Of a stretch of 64,000 nt of DNA, positions 15,627 through 22,920 are shown piece by piece (the stretch's first letter is position 1; every line of letters begins with the position of its first letter). The position numbers and the translations under genes were made by a program. The stretch comes from Variovorax sp. PBL-H6 (lineage in GTDB: Bacteria > Pseudomonadota > Gammaproteobacteria > Burkholderiales > Burkholderiaceae_C): positions 775,195 through 839,194 of the forward strand of contig NZ_LR594660.1 in assembly GCF_901827155.1 (NCBI RefSeq). Direction: 5' to 3'. Under the pieces are notes generated by a model that had not been told where the DNA came from, ran no database searches, and was given only the letters and a program-made list of their open reading frames with translations.

Positions 15627-16040
15627 ATGTTCTCGCTCATCGTCACAATCCTAGCCATTGCTCTAGTGGCAGTGCTTGCCGTTGCCACCCTCCTCTATCT
15701 GAAGGATGCGGGCAAAGGTAGCTCGGCAGCCGCCCAAAGTGCGCGGTACCTTCAAGAGGGCAGCCAATTGGTCGGCGCACTCGAACTCTACAAGCTTCAC
15801 AACGATGGCCAGATGCCCACCGGCGATGAGCAGCAAATCAAGGACACACTGCTTCAAGACGGCAAGTACCTGAAGGCATGGCCGCAGGAGTCGTGGAGGT
15901 TCTCGACCGACTACGCCTTCCGTGCCGAGGTGTCCAGCGAAGCTTGCGCAGCCGTCAACAAAAAGCTCGGGATTGAAGGCGTCCCGCAGTGCAGCGATAC
16001 GGCCTATGAGGCCAAGTCTGTCTGCTGTGCTATCGACTGA
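15627..16040 (+). CDS. Pilin-like protein without prepilin leader (set 1)
   Basis: A 137-residue protein that begins directly with a hydrophobic helix (MFSLIVTILAIALVAVLAVA) followed by an amphipathic helix (QSARYLQEGSQLVGALELY) and a C-terminal domain with cysteines (Cys104, Cys119, Cys132, Cys133 approximately). This is the shape of a type IV pilin, but there is no basic leader with Gly-Phe cleavage. It is clearly paralogous in the N-terminus to the protein at 16518-16961. Expected to be a structural subunit of pilus set 1. It may be co-transcribed with the tRNA 23 bases downstream. Confidence 0.65.
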   Translation: MFSLIVTILAIALVAVLAVATLLYLKDAGKGSSAAAQSARYLQEGSQLVGALELYKLHNDGQMPTGDEQQIKDTLLQDGKYLKAWPQESWRFSTDYAFRAEVSSEACAAVNKKLGIEGVPQCSDTAYEAKSVCCAID

Positions 16041-16063
16041 AGCGCAGTCCCATCAAAGCTTAC

Positions 16064-16141
16064 CGCGGAATGGAGAAGGCTGGCCATCTCGCCTGGCTCA
16101 TTACCAGGAGACCGTAGGTTCGAATCCTACTTCCGCTACCA
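16064..16141 (+). tRNA. Initiator-like tRNA-fMet (anticodon CAU), second copy
   Basis: A 78-nt cloverleaf with encoded CCA (16139-16141). Acceptor CGCGGAA/TTCCGCT leaves C1:U72 unpaired, again initiator-like. D-stem GAGA/TCTC gives A11:U24, the purine-pyrimidine pair of true initiators. Anticodon stem CCTGG/CCAGG (16092-16096, 16104-16108) with loop CTCATTA and CAU at 16099-16101; only two of the three initiator G:C pairs are kept, the third being U29:A41. T-loop TTCGAAT is standard. It follows a pilin gene and ends in a strong terminator. A Met elongator or Ile2-type identity is less likely given the open 1:72 pair. Confidence 0.85.
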
Positions 16142-16146
16142 ACTGC

Positions 16147-16176
16147 AAAGCGGCACGCATCGCGTGCCGCTTTCTC
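16147..16176 (+). terminator. Terminator after second tRNA
   Basis: Perfect 12-bp stem AAAGCGGCACGC/GCGTGCCGCTTT with a 3-nt loop. Confidence 0.9.
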
Positions 16177-16454
16177 TTTGCGCTCGTGCCGCTGTCGCAA
16201 GGCTTGAAACACCCCTTTGCATGGCAACGTCGGGGGGGCATAAGCCAGAGGCCTTCTGAGTTGTATTGTTCTTCCTCAACGCTGGGCTTGGCCGCGAACT
16301 GCGGCGACCGGCGCGCTACCGGGCCGGTAAACGACCCGCGCGACCAGCACTATGGACATGCATAGGAGAATGCGGCCTAGCTGGCCTGCTAGTGACCGAC
16401 GAGAGTCTGCAGGGTTCCCGGGACGTCAGGTGGTGTGTCAGGAGGACGCAAACG
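16177..16454. other. Gene-free stretch
   Basis: Between the tRNA terminator and the terminator of the minus-strand pilin gene. I see no convincing coding frame, RNA gene or promoter; the open frames here are without start signals or family resemblance. Confidence 0.5.
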
Positions 16455-16480
16455 AGAAAGCGGCCCAAGGGGCCGCTTCT
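16455..16480 (-). terminator. Rho-independent terminator
   Basis: AAGCGGCC/GGCCGCTT stem; on the minus strand followed by TTTCTCGTTT. It ends the pilin-like gene. Confidence 0.8.
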
Positions 16481-16517
16481 GTGCGCTGTACGTGTGCGGG
16501 GCATGCCCCGCATGCGA

Positions 16518-16961
16518 TTACAGCTTGTAGGTGATGGTGTACACCGGAGTTGCAGCGCCGTCGCCCTTGCAGAAGAAGGCCTTGGCTGCTTCTTCGGCTG
16601 CGTCGGCCGGGCCGGCTTCCGGCAGGCCTGCCTTCACGTTGATGGCGTCGCACACCTTCTTGCTGGGCACGACCGAGGTTGCGAGAGTCATGTCGGCCGA
16701 CGCCCAGGTGCCGGGGACTTGCGCCAGGTATGCCGGTGCTAGGTCGTCGATGGTGGCCGGGGCAGCCACGAGCGTGCCGGCTTCGACGTCGGTCTTGGCC
16801 AGTTGCGAAGCGCCATTCAGCTGCTGGCCTTCGTTGATGAACTGCGAGGCCTTGGCTTCAGCGGCACCCTTGTTAAAGGCGGTACCGCCGTAGTAGATGG
16901 TGGCGAGAGCCAGAGCAGCGACCAGAGCGATGGAGATGATGGTGATGATGAGGGAGAACAT
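16518..16961 (-). CDS. Pilin-like protein without prepilin leader (set 1, paralogue)
   Basis: A 147-residue protein beginning MFSLIITIISIALVAALA, nearly the same N-terminal helix as the protein at 15627. It continues into an amphipathic helix and a C-terminal domain with two cysteines, the usual pilin disulfide. ATG 16961 is chosen because the hydrophobic helix begins there in both paralogues. It has its own promoter and terminator, typical of a highly expressed major subunit. No conventional prepilin peptidase site is present. Confidence 0.65.
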   Translation of the reverse strand: MFSLIITIISIALVAALALATIYYGGTAFNKGAAEAKASQFINEGQQLNGASQLAKTDVEAGTLVAAPATIDDLAPAYLAQVPGTWASADMTLATSVVPSKKVCDAINVKAGLPEAGPADAAEEAAKAFFCKGDGAATPVYTITYKL

Positions 16962-17042
16962 GGTGTCGAATCCTTGATGGAGTGGAAAATTCACCAGCCG
17001 GTCGGTTGACGCACATGCGTCACTCGCAGCCTGCTGATACTC

Positions 17043-17061
17043 CGTATAGAAAGTCGACTAA
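17043..17061 (-). promoter_or_regulatory. Element-type promoter motif for pilin-like gene
   Basis: Minus strand TTAGT, 8 nt, TATACG, about 80 bases upstream of ATG 16961. Confidence 0.5.
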
Positions 17062-17120
17062 GAAACGAATATCAGTTTTTATATGGTTGAGGCCTATTTG
17101 CGTACAGCCCCAATCGGATT

Positions 17121-17145
17121 GAAAAGGCCCGCTAGTGCGGGCCGT
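17121..17145 (-). terminator. Rho-independent terminator of pilus set 1 operon
   Basis: GGCCCGC/GCGGGCC stem; on the minus strand followed by TTTTC. It follows the 17150 gene. Confidence 0.85.
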
Positions 17146-17149
17146 TGTC

Positions 17150-17632
17150 TTAAGATTTGGGCAACGCCTTTGGAGGCATCAACTTCGACCCGGAGGCCGC
17201 GGGTCCCGGGTTCGCGGCCGCTGCAGCCGCGTCAGGCTTCGCCTTTGCCGCTTCTCTCATGGCCTGCGGACGGGCCACGGTCAAGCTCATCCCAGGGCGC
17301 GCACAGGCCTCTCCCATGCAGAACGACTTCATCTCGAGCTTGCACACGGTGGCTGCCAGCGTGGCGCGCTCCAACTGCTCCTTCGGGGCGTCGGAGAGTT
17401 CTTCGAAGATGATGATGTCATCGCCTTTCATGGCGACATCCCTGTAGCCCAGGCTGCGTAGAGTGCCCGCGCACGACTGTAGGTCGACGACTGCTCCGCT
17501 ATAGGTCGGCGCGGGGCGTGCCTGGCTCGGGGTCACCGCAAAATAGGAGGTCAGCGCCCATGCGAACACGCCGATGGCGATGAACGTCGAGCCAGCCGCG
17601 GTGTTGAACTTGCGTTTTTGTTCTGGAGACAT
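17150..17632 (-). CDS. Membrane-anchored pilus-operon protein
   Basis: A 160-residue protein with one N-terminal membrane helix (about 14-36), a small periplasmic domain with three to four cysteines, and an Ala/Pro/Lys-rich tail. ATG 17632 follows the upstream gene by 10 bases. It is the last gene of the operon running from 20804. Its position next to the secretin and the PilO-like gene suggests a role in pilus assembly, but the sequence alone does not give one. Confidence 0.55.
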   Translation of the reverse strand: MSPEQKRKFNTAAGSTFIAIGVFAWALTSYFAVTPSQARPAPTYSGAVVDLQSCAGTLRSLGYRDVAMKGDDIIIFEELSDAPKEQLERATLAATVCKLEMKSFCMGEACARPGMSLTVARPQAMREAAKAKPDAAAAAANPGPAASGSKLMPPKALPKS

Positions 17633-17642
17633 GTATCGGTCC

Positions 17643-18653
17643 TTATTGCCCGGCGGGAGTCGTAGGGGGAGCGGGAGGCGGCGTAAGGTCTGGAGCTGGC
17701 GGCGCCACCTGCGGCGGGGGCGGCGCACCGACGGGCGCAGCCTGCGTCATCCGGGCGTCCCGAATATCAAGCGCCTTCCATCGCTTGTCGGCGTACTCCA
17801 CCTTTGCAACGTACGAGTTCGGCTGCAAGGACTGCAGGCGCGGCCAGCGCGAGATTGGCAGGTCGTCATAGTTCACGCGGCTCACGGCGGAGGCTACCGG
17901 TGCGTCGTACGGCTGGTATCGCGTCACCATGGAGCCCACCAGGGCAAAGAAGCCGGTCACGAAGAACACGGCGCCCAGCACCAGAAAACGAGTTCGCTGG
18001 TTCAGGGCAGGCGACATGCGCTCGCGCGGCGCCAGCCAGGCGGTCGGTTCCTTCGTGGACGATTCCGGCAGAAGAATGGCCGACAGTCCCGTGGCCTGGC
18101 GCTCCACTTCGACGAGGCGCGTGCCCGTGCGGATGGTCACCTTCGCCGGCTCGTCCGCGCGATAGGGGCCGAGGCTGTCGAAGTACTTGATGATTTGCGG
18201 CAGGTAGGCGACGCCGTCGCCGCCTTCGTGCACTTCGTAGGCGTAGCCGTCCCCGAGCTTGAAGGCGTCGTAGAAAGCCATGGCCGGCTGGTCGAAGTGC
18301 TTTTCCGCCACGCCGAGCGCGTACTCGCGGGCGTCACGCTCGCGGACCTCCGGCAGGTAGCCGATGAGGATTCGAATGGGAGCCGAGCGCAGCACGGTCG
18401 TTGGCTCGCCCGGGGACGCGGCGGTCGGGTCTTCGCTCACGGCGGACTTCATGCGGCTGCCGAAGAAGCGCTTCCTCGGCTTCATGACCGGCAGCGCGTC
18501 TGCGGCCTGGGCGGTCGCCTCCTCTGCGATGGGCTCCAGGGCCTGGCTCACCGGCTGCTCTCCCGTGGGGAGGAAGTCGCTCTCGCGCCACTCCTCATCG
18601 AACGAAGGCTCCGAAGGTTGCTTCGGGGCGGGGGATTCTTGGAGGTTGTTCAT
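17643..18653 (-). CDS. Inner-membrane pilus assembly protein, PilO-like position
   Basis: A 336-residue protein with a Pro/Glu-rich cytosolic N-terminus, a folded domain (about 85-200), one membrane helix (about 222-245) and a Pro-rich tail ending in PPP repeats. It starts 8 bases after the secretin stop. In thin-pilus operons a bitopic inner-membrane protein (PilO) commonly sits beside the secretin and anchors the alignment complex; that is my inference from context, not from a clear family match. Confidence 0.5.
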   Translation of the reverse strand: MNNLQESPAPKQPSEPSFDEEWRESDFLPTGEQPVSQALEPIAEEATAQAADALPVMKPRKRFFGSRMKSAVSEDPTAASPGEPTTVLRSAPIRILIGYLPEVRERDAREYALGVAEKHFDQPAMAFYDAFKLGDGYAYEVHEGGDGVAYLPQIIKYFDSLGPYRADEPAKVTIRTGTRLVEVERQATGLSAILLPESSTKEPTAWLAPRERMSPALNQRTRFLVLGAVFFVTGFFALVGSMVTRYQPYDAPVASAVSRVNYDDLPISRWPRLQSLQPNSYVAKVEYADKRWKALDIRDARMTQAAPVGAPPPPQVAPPAPDLTPPPAPPTTPAGQ

Positions 18654-18661
18654 CTGCGTCC

Positions 18662-20329
18662 TTACTCCGCCTTGCCCGCGTTCAGGCGGCCGCCGGCCTT
18701 GCGCTTCTCGGCGGCGGTCGGGTTGGCCTTGCCGGGCGCGAGCTCGAGGTAGTCCTCCATGCCAGGCTCCGACTCCTCGACGAGCTGGCCGATGCGAACC
18801 ACGCTCGAGCGCACGACGATGAACATGCTCTGGCGGTCCAGCTTCAGGGTCTGCGATTCAGCCTTGGTGCCCTGCAGGAACAGGGGTGAGCCGAAGCTGT
18901 TCGAAATAGAGTCGTAGGCCAGGCCGCCGACGACCACGGTCTGGCCGGGGCGCATGCGCAGGATATCGTTGAAGCTGCGTTCCGCCGTCGTCGGCTGGGT
19001 CAGCTTGCCGAGCTGGTTGCCCGCGGACAGCTCGTTGAAGGCAATCACGGCCTTGATGGCAAGCTTCATGTCCACCGTCACCGTGTTGGCAGCCGAGTCA
19101 TAGGTCGGCGTCATTTCGACGGTGATGCCGTCGTCAGCCTTCTCCGTCTGCGTCGAGCCCAGCGCGGTGTTGTTGTTCGCGCCGGTCGATTGCGTCACGC
19201 CGATTTCCTTCACGTAGGGAATCTGGGTGAGCGACTTGAACTCGACCTTGTTGCCGGCCACCGTCTTCAGCAGGACGTTCTGCTTGGTCTCGGCGTTGCC
19301 GTACGTTTGCAGGAAGTTGAACATCCCGGAGAAGTTGAAGCGCTGCGTGAAGATGAGGCCTTGCAGAGCGCCGCCAGCGAAGCCTGCCTGGGACACTGCG
19401 CCTGCGATGCTGCCCACAGCGTTGGCTGCATCGGCGACGGCGTTGCCGGTCGTGCCCGTCGTGCCCGTCGTGCCGGTCGCTCCGGTCGTGCCGTTGGTCC
19501 CGGTTGTGCCGGTTTGTCCGTTGATGCCGGTGCCGGTCGTGGGCTGGTTCAGGTTGAGCGCTTTCTGCCAGGCCTGGATATCCTGGACGTTGCCGCCAGT
19601 CAGTGCCGCCAGCTGGAGCTTCTCCCAGTCCACGCCCTGCTTGGCGTTCTGGTTCAGGGTCACGTTCACCACCGCCACCTGCAGCGTCACGAAGGCCGAG
19701 TTGTCCGTCATGCGGCCGAGGTAGTGGCGAACCTTGCGGTACTGCGAAGGGGTGACGTCCAGCGAGGCCATGCCGGCTTGCCACGTAACCGCACGCTCCT
19801 TGATGCCAATGGCGTCCAGGCCTTTGACCAGCACCTCACCGAAGGTGTTGTCCTGGGGGACGCTCACGGCGATGCGCTCGGTGCTCGAGACAAGGACGGC
19901 GCCTTCGTTCCAGGTGAACCAGACATCCGTTGCGCGACCGATGGCGCTCAGCAGCTGGCCGAGGGTGCCGTTGAAGCGCGGCATGTAGAAGCTCTTGCCG
20001 GCGGCCTGTTCATCCGAAATCAGAATGGGAACGCCCATCTCGCCCAGCACGGCGACCACGTCCTTGACGGTTGCACCCGGCTCGAGGCTCAGCTGCACCT
20101 TGCGGTTCTTGACTTCAGGCGGGAGGGAGAACGGCGTCATGATGACGATGGACGCCTTCCCCTCCTTCACCACCGGTGCCGCGTCCCAGCCCTCCGAGAT
20201 GGACATGGCCTGCTCCGCCTTCAGCGAGGTATTCGGAAGGTCCTCAGGAAAATCCTTGGGGGTGATGGTGGAGCAGCCCGCCAGCATGACGGCTGCGGCC
20301 ACGGCGACGAGTCGCAGGGTCTTGTTCAT
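18662..20329 (-). CDS. Lipoprotein secretin, PilN/GspD-like (set 1)
   Basis: A 555-residue outer-membrane secretin. Signal peptide with lipobox LAGC (lipidated Cys19), N-domain with VKDVVAVLGEMGVPILI, and a C-terminal secretin core including TPTYDSAANTVTVDM and the MRPGQTVVVGGL region. It forms the ring through which the pilus passes. Between about residues 295 and 325 it has a low-complexity run of Gly-Thr-Thr triplets, unusual inside a secretin. ATG 20329 begins the signal peptide; the longer frame is an Arg/Pro-rich shadow. Lipoprotein secretins are typical of IncI-type PilN and Tcp/Bfp pili. Confidence 0.85.
   Translation of the reverse strand: MNKTLRLVAVAAAVMLAGCSTITPKDFPEDLPNTSLKAEQAMSISEGWDAAPVVKEGKASIVIMTPFSLPPEVKNRKVQLSLEPGATVKDVVAVLGEMGVPILISDEQAAGKSFYMPRFNGTLGQLLSAIGRATDVWFTWNEGAVLVSSTERIAVSVPQDNTFGEVLVKGLDAIGIKERAVTWQAGMASLDVTPSQYRKVRHYLGRMTDNSAFVTLQVAVVNVTLNQNAKQGVDWEKLQLAALTGGNVQDIQAWQKALNLNQPTTGTGINGQTGTTGTNGTTGATGTTGTTGTTGNAVADAANAVGSIAGAVSQAGFAGGALQGLIFTQRFNFSGMFNFLQTYGNAETKQNVLLKTVAGNKVEFKSLTQIPYVKEIGVTQSTGANNNTALGSTQTEKADDGITVEMTPTYDSAANTVTVDMKLAIKAVIAFNELSAGNQLGKLTQPTTAERSFNDILRMRPGQTVVVGGLAYDSISNSFGSPLFLQGTKAESQTLKLDRQSMFIVVRSSVVRIGQLVEESEPGMEDYLELAPGKANPTAAEKRKAGGRLNAGKAE
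19439..19520. repeat. Triplet-coded Gly-Thr-Thr repeat in secretin
   Basis: Degenerate 9-bp tandem units (cgtgcccgt, cgtgccggt types) coding for collagen-like Gly-Thr-Thr triplets on the minus strand. Such a tract can expand or shrink in frame. Confidence 0.7.
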
Positions 20330-20342
20330 TTTCAAGGGTTCC

Positions 20343-20804
20343 TTATTTCTTCGGGGCAGGCTTGCCGACGCTGGACGGCAGGTCGCGCGGAGTGGGCGCC
20401 GCGGGCATCGGAACCGGAGCCCCGACGGTCGCGGCGGGAGCGCCAACCTGCGCGGCCGGGTTGGAGACTCTGCGGATGAGTTCCTTGTCAGCGGCCTTCT
20501 CGAACACGTACGTGTTGGTGCCGCGGTAGATGCGCAGGCCGTTTACCGTGCCGACTCGACTTGCGTCCACTTCTTCTTCAATGGTGGGTTTGGAAAGCAC
20601 GATGGGCATTGCCGGCGCAGCCGGTACGGGTGCCTGAACGACGCCCGGCGTGGCCAGCGGCATTCCCGGTTGCGACTGCTCCACCACGGGGGCCGGCTGC
20701 GCGGGCTCCACGGGGCGCGCGAAGGGATTTGGTGCGGACTGTGCGAGCGCAACGCCGGAGGCGGTGGCCAGCAGCGCCGCGACGGCAAGGTGAAGTTTTT
20801 TCAT
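20343..20804 (-). CDS. Periplasmic pilus protein, PilP-like (set 1)
   Basis: A 153-residue exported protein with a Sec signal peptide ending ALA-Q near residue 22, a Pro-rich linker, and a short folded core (VNGLRIYRGTNTYVFEKAADKELIR). Small Pro-rich periplasmic proteins beside the secretin usually act as PilP-type linkers between inner membrane and secretin. It starts the operon that continues through secretin, PilO-like and 17150. Promoter motif just upstream. Confidence 0.55.
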   Translation of the reverse strand: MKKLHLAVAALLATASGVALAQSAPNPFARPVEPAQPAPVVEQSQPGMPLATPGVVQAPVPAAPAMPIVLSKPTIEEEVDASRVGTVNGLRIYRGTNTYVFEKAADKELIRRVSNPAAQVGAPAATVGAPVPMPAAPTPRDLPSSVGKPAPKK

Positions 20805-20828
20805 CGGTAGAGAGGGGCGAGGTTCATA

Positions 20829-20848
20829 GTTCTAGGCACAGGCGTTTA
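20829..20848 (-). promoter_or_regulatory. Element-type promoter motif
   Basis: Minus strand TAAAC, 9 nt, TAGAAC, upstream of the PilP-like gene. It overlaps the stop of the HD-domain gene at 20846. Confidence 0.5.
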
Positions 20849-22315
20849 AACCTCGGCCGGCGGCGCAGGCGGCTTTTCTCTCGGCGTAGCTGGCTTGAGC
20901 ACGCTGCCCAGCAGGTCCCCCTTCGAGATGGCGGTCCCTGCGACGGTCGCGGCGTTTGTAGAAGCCGATGGCGTGAAGAGCGTCCCGGAGATGGCAACGT
21001 CGTACATGCTGTCCTCCTTCGGGAGCTGCGTCATGTACTCCTCAGGCACGTCGATGATGATGACGCCCTTGAACTCCAGCTTGCCTGCCTTGACGTTCCA
21101 CAGCGCCTCCTTGACCTCAAGCTTCGTACTCTCGTGCTTGCGCACGAGCCAACCCTTTTCGTCCAGGGCCTTCAAGAGTGCCAGGGTGAATGGCTGGAGG
21201 CGGCTGCGCTCCTTCGGATTGGGGGCAAGTGCGCCGCGCACTTCCTGTGGCAGCTTCGCGAGCACGGTGTCGCGCAGCTTGATTTCAAGCATGTAGACGC
21301 GGTTCTTCACTTTCCAGGCGACGGCCTGCACGCCCTTGGGCAAGCCGCGGCTCTGGAACGAGAGTTGCGGAAGCGCCTGGAGGAAGCCCTCCAGGATGAG
21401 GTCCGGCAACTCGAGCTTCTCCAGGGTCTGGGTCTTCTGCTCGGTCAGGGCTTCAGCCTGGGCGCCATCGGCTGCATCCAGGATTTCGCGCGCTTGCCGG
21501 TAGATGGCAGGGTCGCCGTTGACATCAGGAATCTGGCGCGGGCGGCTGTGGAACTTGACGGCCATCATCACCGCATTGCGGTCAGCTTCCGGCAGGGCCC
21601 ACCACGAGGTCAGCGTACCGAGGATGCGGGAGGCCTCGCGGTCATGGTCCTTGATGGCCGTCCAGGTATCGCCACGCTTCACGTACGCCTCAATTTTCCC
21701 GAGCTCGTGGGCTGCTGCGACCACTGCCGACAGGCCAGGGTACCGGCGATGGGTCAATGCCTTGGAGGCAAGGTTGAGGGCGTGCTCGAGAAGGCTGACC
21801 CTCACGCCTTCTCCGGGGTATGCGTCAGGGTGCGCCGAAAGCGTCCCGAGGACGTCGCCGAGCAGCACACGCTCTTTTTCCGTCATGCGCGACAGCGCCG
21901 AGTCGTCGTCGGCGCCCAAGTCCAATTCATCGCGCGGCCAGGTCTTGGGCAGCGGGAGCTCGCCGCGGGTGATAGTGACCTCGCGGAAGGAGCCCGAACC
22001 CGCTTCCCGCTCTGCCCGTTCCTTGCTCTGGCGCGCCGCCTGCGTCCATACCAGGCCCAGGCCAACAGCTCCGAACATGGCAGACCCCAACAGGATGGGA
22101 GCGGTCCAGTATGCGAGCACCGAGATTTGCACCCGCCAGGCCCCCATGATGGAGATTTCCGCCGGGACCTTCAGGTTGATGAAGGGCAGGAGCTTCTGCA
22201 GGGCGACCAAGGCCTTGTAGTTCGTCTCTGGCGAGGCCAGGGTCCACCAGACGGTGGAGAAGAGGAACCAGAACAGCAGGACGACGATGAAACTTTTAAG
22301 GAGCTTGGGGCGCAT
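20846..22315 (-). CDS. Membrane-anchored HD-domain protein
   Basis: A 489-residue protein with two N-terminal membrane helices (about 8-30 and 64-90), then an HD-superfamily-like domain (about 165-260) with His in LEHALNL and HELGK where HD proteins normally have HD, followed by DHDREASRIL and a VKFHSRP segment. The C-terminal half (about 300-450) carries a compact domain rich in Leu and Lys. Similar proteins accompany conjugative elements, where HD domains occur in MobH-type relaxases, but no relaxase is fused here. The HE replacement may make it inactive as a phosphohydrolase. Monocistronic with its own promoter. Confidence 0.6.
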   Translation of the reverse strand: MRPKLLKSFIVVLLFWFLFSTVWWTLASPETNYKALVALQKLLPFINLKVPAEISIMGAWRVQISVLAYWTAPILLGSAMFGAVGLGLVWTQAARQSKERAEREAGSGSFREVTITRGELPLPKTWPRDELDLGADDDSALSRMTEKERVLLGDVLGTLSAHPDAYPGEGVRVSLLEHALNLASKALTHRRYPGLSAVVAAAHELGKIEAYVKRGDTWTAIKDHDREASRILGTLTSWWALPEADRNAVMMAVKFHSRPRQIPDVNGDPAIYRQAREILDAADGAQAEALTEQKTQTLEKLELPDLILEGFLQALPQLSFQSRGLPKGVQAVAWKVKNRVYMLEIKLRDTVLAKLPQEVRGALAPNPKERSRLQPFTLALLKALDEKGWLVRKHESTKLEVKEALWNVKAGKLEFKGVIIIDVPEEYMTQLPKEDSMYDVAISGTLFTPSASTNAATVAGTAISKGDLLGSVLKPATPREKPPAPPAEV

Positions 22316-22346
22316 AGGTGGTGTCGGGGCTTAAAGGCGGCATCAC

Positions 22347-22365
22347 CGTATAGCTGAATCGTTTA
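22347..22365 (-). promoter_or_regulatory. Element-type promoter motif
   Basis: Minus strand TAAAC, 8 nt, TATACG, 32 bases upstream of ATG 22315. One of the best matches. Confidence 0.65.
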
Positions 22366-22407
22366 TGTGCAGCGGTGCCTACACGTCCGAGCGATACCAC
22401 TAGCCGC

Positions 22408-22464
22408 TTGACTGATACTGACAGTGCTCGTATAATTCGTAACACTGACAGAATTCGACTGTCA
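22408..22464 (+). promoter_or_regulatory. Sigma-70-like promoter with operator-like repeats
   Basis: TTGACT (22408-22413), 17 nt, TATAAT (22431-22436). Unlike most promoters here it has classical spacing. A TGACAG half-site lies in the spacer (22419-22424) and an inverted repeat TGACAG-7 nt-CTGTCA follows the start point (22446-22464), which looks like a repressor operator. Confidence 0.75.
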
Positions 22465-22502
22465 CTCGTTTTAGGCCCAACCCCAACCGCCGAAGGAATC
22501 AC

Positions 22503-22823
22503 ATGACTGCAGCAGCCACCACCAAGCAACAGCCGAAAACCACGTACTTCTACAAACTGTTCCGCGTCAAGCGCAGCGACGGCCGCGTGACCACGGTTTC
22601 CCTGAACCCCCTCCTGGTCACCCAGGCCTGCCGTGCGGTTCCTGGTGGTTTGCCTTCCGTGAACAAGCTGGTGCGCGAGGCTGCCGCCCGCTTCGAAACC
22701 GGCATGTACAAGAACTGCTCCGGGTACGTGAGCAAGCAGTTGACCGCTGCTGTCGAAGTGGCGCTGGTCGAACGCCGCTCCAATCGAGTCGCCAACGATG
22801 CCATGAACGCCGTGGCCGCCTGA
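22503..22823 (+). CDS. Small basic protein, possible DNA-binding regulator
   Basis: A 106-residue, basic protein with no recognised family. A beta-rich first half (YFYKLFRVKRSDGRVTTVSL) is followed by helices (SVNKLVREAAARFETG). It has a strong promoter with inverted repeats, as expected for a self-regulating DNA-binding protein, but that function is inferred. Monocistronic, ended by a strong terminator. Confidence 0.55.
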   Translation: MTAAATTKQQPKTTYFYKLFRVKRSDGRVTTVSLNPLLVTQACRAVPGGLPSVNKLVREAAARFETGMYKNCSGYVSKQLTAAVEVALVERRSNRVANDAMNAVAA

Positions 22824-22841
22824 GCTCTAGCTCCCGCCTCG

Positions 22842-22866
22842 AACGCCGCCCTCGGGCGGCGTTTTG
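22842..22866 (+). terminator. Rho-independent terminator
   Basis: CGCCGCCC/GGGCGGCG stem and TTTT tract after the small basic protein. Confidence 0.85.
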
Positions 22867-22880
22867 CATTTCCAGGACGC

Positions 22881-22912
22881 AAAAAAGCACCCGGACGTCA
22901 ATCCGGGCGCTT
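22881..22912 (-). terminator. DHFR terminator
   Basis: CCCGGA/TCCGGG-type stem; on the minus strand followed by TTTTTT. Confidence 0.8.
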
Positions 22913-22920
22913 AAGCAGGG

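Noticed and set aside
17574..18752. Long plus-strand frame opposite the PilO-like gene
   Set aside because: Arg/His-rich shadow composition with no start signal.
20561..22357. 598-codon plus-strand frame opposite the HD-domain gene
   Set aside because: Shadow of the minus-strand codons; the minus-strand product has membrane helices and an HD-like domain.
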